Source: Alistipes sp.
Lineage (GTDB): Bacteria; Bacteroidota; Bacteroidia; Bacteroidales; Rikenellaceae
DNA: 5,035 nt
NCBI GenBank assembly: GCA_017384185.1
Contig: JAFNUH010000313.1
Coordinates: 1-5,035, forward strand
Direction of reading: 5' to 3'
The notes beneath the pieces are model-generated. The model was given only the letters and a program-made list of their open reading frames with translations, was not told where the DNA came from and did not search any database. The position numbers and the translations under genes were made by a program. The number at the start of each line of letters is the position of its first letter. Positions within the stretch are counted from its first letter, which is position 1. Of the stretch, positions 1 to 5,035 are shown one piece after another.

Positions 1-281
1 GATGCAATTTTACATCTATCCGTTTCGGCATACCCTCCGCTTATCTCCGACTTGTAACTTACGGCACATACCACCACCGTCTGCGCCCCCTCCACCAAAC
101 GTCCAACGTCGAATCGTTTGTCGAGATGATTACGCATATAACTCAGCGATGAGTCATACCCACGCTCAAGCCACGAGATGTATGCCTGCTCATTTATATC
201 AAAATTTTGGCATCTCGTAACGCCACACAAATCGAAACCGATATGCTCTGCAAGAGATTTTATATAGTCGGATTTAACCAT
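1..281 (-). CDS. queG: Epoxyqueuosine reductase QueG, N-terminal part (runs off left edge)
   Basis: QueG reduces epoxyqueuosine to queuosine at tRNA wobble position 34 in the cytoplasm, the last step of queuosine synthesis, using cobalamin and two [4Fe-4S] clusters (family knowledge). The minus frame is open from an ATG at 281 to the window edge, giving 93 codons. It begins MVKSDYIKSLAEHIGFDLCG and continues with 'GVTR', 'WLERGYDSSLSYMRNHLDKRFD' in two blocks around residues 37-58, then 'LVEGAQTVVVCAVSY'. This order (short helix, G-F-D-x-x-G-V, W-L-x-x-G-Y, Y-M-x-x-x, K-R-F-D, L-x-x-G-A-x-x-V-V) is that of the QueG N-terminal domain (DUF1730 family). The catalytic Asp and the Cys-rich ferredoxin-like part lie outside the window. 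A second ATG at 289 is out of frame, so 281 is the likely start. It is divergent from the acyl-CoA ligase gene and has its own candidate promoter. Confidence 0.85.
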   Translation of the reverse strand, partial: MVKSDYIKSLAEHIGFDLCGVTRCQNFDINEQAYISWLERGYDSSLSYMRNHLDKRFDVGRLVEGAQTVVVCAVSYKSEISGGYAETDRCKIA

Positions 282-295
282 TTCAACATTTTATT

Positions 296-324
296 TACCG
301 ATTTAGACACAAAAATACCGATTT
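296..324. repeat. Direct repeat TACCGATTT, two copies 20 bp apart
   Basis: TACCGATTT occurs at 296-304 and again at 316-324, with starts 20 bp apart, close to two helical turns. The queG -7 box lies between the copies and overlaps the second by two bases. The first copy covers the expected queG transcription start. A dimeric regulator site is possible, but nine AT-rich bases could repeat by chance. Confidence 0.45.
310..317 (-). promoter_or_regulatory. Candidate -7 box of the queG promoter
   Basis: Read on the minus strand this octamer is TATTTTTG, an exact match to the Bacteroidota -7 consensus TAnnTTTG. It lies 28 bp upstream of the queG start codon, which allows a short leader. No convincing TTTG-type -33 box is visible at the expected distance upstream (around 335-342), so the assignment rests on the -7 box and its position only. 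Confidence 0.5.
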
Positions 325-339
325 TTAATATTTTTTCAC

Positions 340-347
340 TATCTTCG
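340..347 (+). promoter_or_regulatory. Candidate -7 box of the acyl-CoA ligase promoter
   Basis: TATCTTCG differs from the Bacteroidota TAnnTTTG consensus at one position. It would place transcription start near 352-355, about 20 bp before the ATG at 375. A clear -33 TTTG is missing: the region around 317-325 is T-rich but has no TTG. The box overlaps the left arm of the inverted repeat at 342-364, so a protein bound there could block initiation (inference). Confidence 0.4.
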
Positions 348-364
348 TAACAAATTTACGAAGA
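342..364. repeat. Perfect 9-bp inverted repeat in front of the acyl-CoA ligase gene
   Basis: The arms TCTTCGTAA (342-350) and TTACGAAGA (356-364) are exact reverse complements around a 5-base centre, CAAAT. The repeat overlaps the candidate -7 box and the expected transcription start, and ends 10 bp before the start codon. It could be an operator, or a hairpin at the 5' end of the mRNA. Five T residues follow at 370-374, directly before the ATG, but a terminator there would make little sense because no transcript is expected to arrive from upstream. Confidence 0.55.
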
Positions 365-374
365 ATATCTTTTT

Positions 375-2048
375 ATGATCAAATTAAAGACTATTTATGA
401 GCTTCTTCACGTAAGCGTAGAGAAATTTTCTAACAACATTGCTTTCTCTATGTTTGGCGGCGAAGACGTTACCTATCGTGAGGTAAAAGAGCGTGTAGAG
501 CAGGTTCAGGAGCTTTTGCTCGGTGCAGGCTTGAAGGCTGGAGATAAGGTTGCGTTGCTTAGTAGCAGTATGCCTAACTGGGGCGTATGTTATTTTGCTG
601 TAACTACGGCAGGTATGGTTGTTGTACCTTTGATGCCAGACTTTACTGGCGAGGAGTTGGATTCACTCATCGACCACTCTGAGTCAAAGGCTTTGTTGGT
701 ATCGGACAAACTCTTTACAAAACTCTCTAAGGATACTGTATCAAAACTCAATATCGTTATCCGCACAAAGAATCTGAGCGTAATCTCTCAGACCGTAAAG
801 GAGCAGGGCTCGAAGGTAATACCCCAGCCAGAGGATTTGGCAGCTATTATCTACACTTCGGGTACAACATCTAAGCCTAAGGGCGTAATGCTTACACACT
901 ACAACTTGGCATCAAACGCCTGCTTGTGTAACATTCTATTCCCCATCTATGAGACCGACGTAACACTCTCTGTGTTGCCTATGTCGCACACGTATGAGTG
1001 TACCCTGGGATTGTTGCTAATCTTCAGTGGCGGTGGTAGAATGACCTATTTGGAGAAGCCGCCTACCCCATCGGTTTTGTTGCCTGCGTTGCGCAAGGTA
1101 CGTCCTACAATCTTCCTTATCGTGCCGCTTATCATCGAGAAGGTATTTAATAGTCAGGTGAAGTCTAAGTTTACCTCTAATAAGTTCATCTCAACACTCT
1201 ACGGCATAAGCTTCTTCCGTCGCATCTTGCACCGTCTTGCGTCTAACAAGTTAATGACGGCATTCGGTGGTCGCATCCGCTTCTTGGGTATTGGTGGAGC
1301 GAAGTTGCATATCGAGACAGAGACATTCTTGCACGAGGGAGGCTTCCCATACGCTATCGGCTACGGTTTGACCGAGACTGCACCTATGGCTGCTGGTCAG
1401 ATTCCTGGCAAGTGTCGTATTGGCGCTACCGGACCAGCTATGCAAGGCGTAGATATCCGTATTGATAATATTAACCCCGAGACAGGTCTTGGTGAGGTTG
1501 TTATCAATAGCCCCTCTGTAATGAAGGGATATTACAAGAATCCTGAGGCTACCGCCGAGGTATTTACCGAGGATGGCTGGTTCCGCACAGGTGACTTAGG
1601 AGAGTTTGACAAGGATGGATACCTTTATATTAAGGGTCGTCTGAAGAATATGATTCTCGGTCCCAGCGGTGAGAACATCTACCCCGAGGATATCGAGTCT
1701 GTGCTTAACTCACACGCCTTCGTTTCGGAGTCTGTTGTAACACAGCAGGATGGTCGTCTGATTGCACTTGTTCACTTCGACAGCGAGGCTATCGAGAAGC
1801 TCAAGGATGAGTTTATGACCAAGCTTGAGATTACTCGTGACGAGTGGAACCTCAAGAAGGATGAGTGGAGCAAGCGTATGGACGAGATTAAGGATGAGGT
1901 GATGAAGTACGTTAACTCAAAGGTTAATCGCTTCTCTCGCATCACAGAGGTTGTCGAAGAGGAGAATGAGTTTGAGAAGACTCCCTCGAAGAAGATTCGT
2001 CGCTTCCTCTACACTAACCGCAACAACACAAACCAAACAAAGAAGTAA
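375..2048 (+). CDS. AMP-forming acyl-CoA synthetase (long-chain fatty acid-CoA ligase type)
   Basis: This adenylating enzyme (ANL superfamily) activates a carboxylic acid, probably a medium- or long-chain fatty acid, with ATP and then transfers it to CoA in the cytoplasm or at the inner membrane face. The 557 residues carry the expected motifs in order: P-loop YTSGTTSKPKG at 160-170, the acyl/AMP motif YGLTET at 330-335, GWFRTGDLG at 401-409 with the ribose-binding Asp407, hinge motif IKGRLKNMI at 419-427, GENIYPEDIE at 432-441, and the C-terminal TPSKKIRR at 536-543, where Lys540 is the likely adenylation lysine. All key residues look intact. Between the hinge and Lys540 there is a charged, coiled-coil-like segment at about 470-515. 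The start has no Shine-Dalgarno sequence, as is usual in Bacteroidota. Exact substrate cannot be read from sequence; an acyl-ACP synthetase or another carboxylate-CoA ligase remains possible. It appears monocistronic, ending at a strong terminator. Confidence 0.9.
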   Translation: MIKLKTIYELLHVSVEKFSNNIAFSMFGGEDVTYREVKERVEQVQELLLGAGLKAGDKVALLSSSMPNWGVCYFAVTTAGMVVVPLMPDFTGEELDSLIDHSESKALLVSDKLFTKLSKDTVSKLNIVIRTKNLSVISQTVKEQGSKVIPQPEDLAAIIYTSGTTSKPKGVMLTHYNLASNACLCNILFPIYETDVTLSVLPMSHTYECTLGLLLIFSGGGRMTYLEKPPTPSVLLPALRKVRPTIFLIVPLIIEKVFNSQVKSKFTSNKFISTLYGISFFRRILHRLASNKLMTAFGGRIRFLGIGGAKLHIETETFLHEGGFPYAIGYGLTETAPMAAGQIPGKCRIGATGPAMQGVDIRIDNINPETGLGEVVINSPSVMKGYYKNPEATAEVFTEDGWFRTGDLGEFDKDGYLYIKGRLKNMILGPSGENIYPEDIESVLNSHAFVSESVVTQQDGRLIALVHFDSEAIEKLKDEFMTKLEITRDEWNLKKDEWSKRMDEIKDEVMKYVNSKVNRFSRITEVVEEENEFEKTPSKKIRRFLYTNRNNTNQTKK

Positions 2049-2066
2049 TTCAAAAATTACTATACA

Positions 2067-2101
2067 AAAAAAAGAGTCGATGTTTAATCGACTCTTTTTT
2101 T
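2067..2101. terminator. Bidirectional rho-independent terminator between convergent genes
   Basis: The stem GAGTCGAT (2074-2081) pairs with ATCGACTC (2087-2094) around the loop GTTTA. It is flanked by an A-run (2066-2073) and seven T (2095-2101), which extend the perfect stem to 15 bp. Both strands present a GC-containing hairpin followed by a U-run, so it can end the ligase transcript on plus and the transglycosylase transcript on minus. It fills most of the 57-bp gap between the two stop codons. Confidence 0.92.
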
Positions 2102-2105
2102 CACT

Positions 2106-2852
2106 TTACTTAACCTGAGCAACCATATTGCCGCCGTTATCCACCAAGTCACAATAGAAATCGTAACGCTTCATAACCTCACGTACGTAGGCCTCTGTCT
2201 GGCGGCTGCCGGTAAACTTACCGTGGCGTACTAACTCACTCTCATAAACTGCGGGGTCAGCCTTCATCTTAAGATATCGGGCAACAACCTCCCACGAATT
2301 AGGGTCTTCACCGTTGCTCTTTGCCAAACGACGTGCATCGGTCACGTGTCCAATGCCACCGTTATAGCAGGCAAGAATGATACTCATGCGATCGTTCGCT
2401 GAGGTAGTAGGCGAGAGTTTTAAAATCTTCTCAATCTGCCTGAGGAGCTTACCAGCCAAACGAATGTTTGTCTCGGGGTCAACAATGTGCTCCTTAGCAA
2501 CATTAAACTGCTTACCTACGATAGGCATTATCTGCATAAGACCAATAGCTCCCCGCTTTGAGACAACATCCGAATGGAATCTTGACTCGTTGTAGGCTAT
2601 GGCGCTCATCAGCAGCCAATCCTGTCCCTCTTCTTCACTAATGCGGCGCATCATCTCGTCGTATGATGAGATAATCCACTCCTGCATCTGCGCTTCAACA
2701 TTTGCGCTCTCGGTCGCCATCTCGGCGATGAGTTGGGTCTGCTCTACGCTCTCCACCGACTGTGGAAGCTGCTCATCCAAAAACATCTCAGACCCGAAAA
2801 AAGTCGCTACAATAATAAGAACGATCGAAAAAATAATTGTCTTTTTTGACAT
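2106..2852 (-). CDS. GH23 lytic transglycosylase (Slt/MltF-like catalytic domain)
   Basis: This enzyme cleaves the MurNAc-GlcNAc bond of peptidoglycan non-hydrolytically, leaving 1,6-anhydro-MurNAc, in the periplasm. With the start at 2852 it has 248 residues. Residues 1-20 (MSKKTIIFSIVLIIVATFFG) form a Lys-rich N-region and a hydrophobic segment, either a signal anchor or a signal peptide; no lipobox cysteine is present. Residues 30-70 are a polar, probably helical linker. The GH23 domain covers about 75-235: catalytic Glu89 in AYNESRF, then SKRGAIGLMQIMP (98-110), DPETNIRLAG (126-134 region), and the ACYNGG motif at 161-166. An upstream in-frame ATG at 2885 would add 11 residues; I prefer 2852 because it puts the two lysines directly at the signal sequence. 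It lies 44 bp downstream of the porin gene and is probably co-transcribed with it. There is no LysM or solute-binding domain, so it is shorter than true MltF. Confidence 0.9.
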   Translation of the reverse strand: MSKKTIIFSIVLIIVATFFGSEMFLDEQLPQSVESVEQTQLIAEMATESANVEAQMQEWIISSYDEMMRRISEEEGQDWLLMSAIAYNESRFHSDVVSKRGAIGLMQIMPIVGKQFNVAKEHIVDPETNIRLAGKLLRQIEKILKLSPTTSANDRMSIILACYNGGIGHVTDARRLAKSNGEDPNSWEVVARYLKMKADPAVYESELVRHGKFTGSRQTEAYVREVMKRYDFYCDLVDNGGNMVAQVK

Positions 2853-2896
2853 AAATGTGTATTTTGCGGGCAGTTCATACCGCACAATACAACACG

Positions 2897-5026
2897 CTAA
2901 TCATAGAATCCCCACGAAATACCAACCTTGAACATACCCGGATTAAGCGGGTAACCAGCCGTTGTGAGATATTGTCCGTTGCCGAACAAATTGTAATTCA
3001 CGTGCTGGTACTTCAAGAATATTCGCATTCTCTTCCATTTAGCTGTTAAGAATACATCGAGATAGGGATAGTTGCCAATCTCGTATTCACGCTGATTGTA
3101 GAACGTCGCCAATGCGGGGTTATACGACGGGGCGTAATACGATGTATTAAACTTGCCGTCAACACCAAATTGCAGACGCAACACCTTGTTTCTCTCTACC
3201 CAACATTCGTAGTAGTAAGAGAGGAAGGCGCTACATAATGGAACGGGAATAACCTCTTGATTCGTGCTCCACTGTAACAATACCCTGTGGTCGAAATGAA
3301 ATCCGCCAAGGCGGAAATCTTTGCGGGCATACAAACTCGTAAGACTTATCGCATCACTCGACTGTGCAACCATACTCTGTGCATCATAATAAATCTTGTT
3401 ACTAATCACGCCCTGCCAAGCCGAAACCTCTAAGGCTATGCTGGGGACGTTTAGCGATACTTCGAAACGAGTTTCATCCTCCTGCTTAAAGGAGTTGGAC
3501 CACATATAGTGGTTCGAGAATAGATTATTCTCCCAATATGATGGCGACCTCTTCGTCTGAGAGAATCGACCTGAGAGAGTAATCGGATGACCTCGGAGTT
3601 TTGCCGTCAATGCGATATGCGCATTCATCGAAAAATCTCCGCTCCTATAACCCGACGGGTAGTACTTGACGTCAGCACCCCAATCGGCAAACTTCTTAAC
3701 CTTTCCGCTGATGGCTCCGTAGGCATACCAGGCAGTCTCCTTGACCTTACCCTGCTTACCTGAGACATAGTCGTTGAAGCCAAATTGCGAATAGGCATAC
3801 ATATCTATACCTACACCTCCTCCGAGACGACCCACAGCGCCATTACGGTCCCAGGGCTGCGCCTCGACAAAAAAACGATTCGACAGGACTCTTTCACGTA
3901 TAGAGTCTCGTGATTCGGTAGGTGAAATATACCAATTCTTATAATATACATCCTTCGTAGGCTCATACTCGCCCGCATCGGTCATCGAGCCACGCTCGTT
4001 TGTGAACTCGGCGTATTTGTCTTTATAGAGCTTACTCCACGTATTATATTCAAAAATGTGACCAACATATATTGCCGACAACTCAGCCAGCGAGAAATCG
4101 TAATCTGTTACGGGCTGCAACGGTATTGCGATAGCCTGCTTTACGAAGAACGAGTTGTTGCGGTATGAGTTCTCAGCCTCAGCTGCCGCCAGCTTCATCG
4201 GCACACCTGACGGATGCTCGTAGATGGTATCGGCAACTGCCCAAAGACCTACGGCACCACCATTCTCACGCTGCGTTATGCGGTTGTTGATATATGCGGC
4301 GTGTACTGAGTAACGTTTGCCCGTATGAGAGAAAGCAGCCGAGAGATTGTGATTTGTCGTACGCTGCCAATCATACAGACCCTTTGTACCACGAGATTTA
4401 TAGCTTACATTAAATCCCGTTGTGGGCGAGACGTTATGTGCCGTTGTAACCTCGAAATGCTCCTCACGGTAACGCTTTTGACCCGACTCCAAATACATAA
4501 AATTCAGATACGGCGTCTTTGAGTTATAGAAAGGCACGTTATCCATACGATATGTATAGGCATCGTATGTCTGCGCAAATGTAAAATCGGGGCTTGTGGG
4601 ACGGTCGAAATAGTTGAACGGAAGAGTTGACTGACCCAATCCACCAAGAGTCATATCTCCCACACCCTTAAGGTAATAGGGGTAGTCAATTCGCCAATTC
4701 ATTAACGTAGTATCCAACGGCTGAATATCCACTTCGTTCATATCTCTATCGATTGTCCAATAGAAGTTCGGTAAAGCACGAATAGAGTCGCTAAAGTAGT
4801 AAGACTCAAGGGGTTTGCGTATGCGCTTAATCTTTGTTGAGTCCTGCGGTTGCTCCTCACCCTCCTCCTCAGTATTGAAGGGATTACCGCCACCAAGACC
4901 CACCTGCTGACCGTTACGCTGCGCCTGAGCGATAGCACGTGCATCCATCTGAGCAAATGCAGACACGGGCAAAAGCGAACAAATCGCCATTACCAAAATC
5001 GTAAATATCTGCATCTTAATTCTCAT
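2897..5026 (-). CDS. Putative outer-membrane porin, Porin_10 type
   Basis: The 709-residue product is predicted to be an outer-membrane beta-barrel of the Bacteroidota 'putative porin' family; substrate unknown. The N-terminus has a classic signal peptide, MRIKMQIF followed by a hydrophobic core and a likely cut after VSAFA (residue 25). Residues 30-72 form a Gly-, Gln- and Glu-rich linker that looks unstructured. The rest is rich in Tyr, Trp, Phe and Asn with alternating polar and aromatic residues, as in transmembrane beta strands. Family-like blocks include the YFSDSIRALPNFYW segment (77-90), TPYLNFMYLESGQ (171-183), HNVSPTTGFNVSY (197-209) and ENGGAVGLW (254-262). The protein ends in VGISWGFYD, an aromatic last strand fitting BAM recognition. 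I chose the ATG at 5026; a GTG at 5032 and an ATG at 5014 are alternatives, and no upstream stop is visible before the edge. It is probably the first gene of a pair with the transglycosylase. Confidence 0.82.
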   Translation of the reverse strand: MRIKMQIFTILVMAICSLLPVSAFAQMDARAIAQAQRNGQQVGLGGGNPFNTEEEGEEQPQDSTKIKRIRKPLESYYFSDSIRALPNFYWTIDRDMNEVDIQPLDTTLMNWRIDYPYYLKGVGDMTLGGLGQSTLPFNYFDRPTSPDFTFAQTYDAYTYRMDNVPFYNSKTPYLNFMYLESGQKRYREEHFEVTTAHNVSPTTGFNVSYKSRGTKGLYDWQRTTNHNLSAAFSHTGKRYSVHAAYINNRITQRENGGAVGLWAVADTIYEHPSGVPMKLAAAEAENSYRNNSFFVKQAIAIPLQPVTDYDFSLAELSAIYVGHIFEYNTWSKLYKDKYAEFTNERGSMTDAGEYEPTKDVYYKNWYISPTESRDSIRERVLSNRFFVEAQPWDRNGAVGRLGGGVGIDMYAYSQFGFNDYVSGKQGKVKETAWYAYGAISGKVKKFADWGADVKYYPSGYRSGDFSMNAHIALTAKLRGHPITLSGRFSQTKRSPSYWENNLFSNHYMWSNSFKQEDETRFEVSLNVPSIALEVSAWQGVISNKIYYDAQSMVAQSSDAISLTSLYARKDFRLGGFHFDHRVLLQWSTNQEVIPVPLCSAFLSYYYECWVERNKVLRLQFGVDGKFNTSYYAPSYNPALATFYNQREYEIGNYPYLDVFLTAKWKRMRIFLKYQHVNYNLFGNGQYLTTAGYPLNPGMFKVGISWGFYD

Positions 5027-5035
5027 TTGCACTAC

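Larger units (their letters stand above)
282..374. promoter_or_regulatory. Divergent intergenic promoter region queG / acyl-CoA ligase
   Basis: These 93 bp separate two start codons facing away from each other and are much more AT-rich than the flanking genes. They contain candidate -7 boxes for both directions, a direct repeat and an inverted repeat, listed separately. Neither gene has a recognisable Shine-Dalgarno sequence. The compactness means that a regulator binding here could affect both genes. Confidence 0.7.

Noticed and set aside
2..220. 72-codon plus-strand open frame at the left edge
   Set aside because: It lies antisense to the queG frame, which has a clear family match; the proline- and histidine-rich translation looks like a shadow.
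342..374. Inverted repeat plus five T as a rho-independent terminator or attenuator
   Set aside because: The T-run is short, five bases separate it from the stem, and it abuts the start codon with no upstream rightward gene to terminate.
1251..1445. 64-codon minus-strand open frame inside the acyl-CoA ligase gene
   Set aside because: It is fully antisense to the conserved adenylation domain, with no recognisable product or separate promoter.
2377..3049. Overlapping plus-strand open frames opposite the transglycosylase and porin 3' end
   Set aside because: They are antisense to genes with intact catalytic motifs or a barrel end, have Ser/Ile/Cys-rich translations, and run through the gap without initiation signals.
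4325..4956. Small open frames on both strands within the porin gene
   Set aside because: They overlap the porin frame, whose signal peptide and strand pattern continue unbroken through this stretch.
1..5035. Mobile element, CRISPR array, riboswitch, tRNA or a new multi-gene system
   Set aside because: No transposase, terminal inverted repeats, regularly spaced repeats or tRNA-like fold was seen; all long genes match ordinary Bacteroidota families.

Overview
The window looks like chromosomal core-genome DNA from a member of the Bacteroidota, most likely the order Bacteroidales. Three things point there. The window carries a Porin_10-type outer-membrane protein. Start codons lack Shine-Dalgarno sequences and sit behind AT-rich leaders. 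The intergenic region contains TAnnTTTG-type -7 boxes, which the Bacteroidota primary sigma factor recognises. I cannot name the genus from this sequence alone.

Layout from left to right. Positions 1-281 (minus strand) hold the first 93 codons of queG, epoxyqueuosine reductase, which runs off the left edge. A 93-bp AT-rich divergent promoter region follows (282-374). It contains a perfect TAnnTTTG box for queG, a near-match for the rightward gene, a 9-bp direct repeat and a 9-bp inverted repeat. Positions 375-2048 (plus strand) encode a complete AMP-forming acyl-CoA synthetase of the long-chain type. A 57-bp convergent gap is almost filled by a symmetrical A-run/stem/T-run terminator that can serve both strands. 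Positions 2106-2852 (minus) encode a membrane-anchored or exported GH23 lytic transglycosylase. Just upstream of it on the same strand (2897-5026, 44-bp gap) is a roughly 709-residue putative porin, so the two probably form one transcription unit whose promoter lies beyond the right edge.

Functionally there are three unrelated modules: tRNA wobble-base modification (queG), fatty-acid activation (acyl-CoA ligase), and a cell-envelope pair (outer-membrane barrel plus peptidoglycan-cleaving enzyme). I see no mobile element, CRISPR array, tRNA or rRNA, and no clear sign of a new defence or biosynthetic system. The points most worth a second look are the repeat-rich divergent promoter, the heptad-repeat insertion in the C-terminal domain of the ligase, and the porin-transglycosylase pairing.
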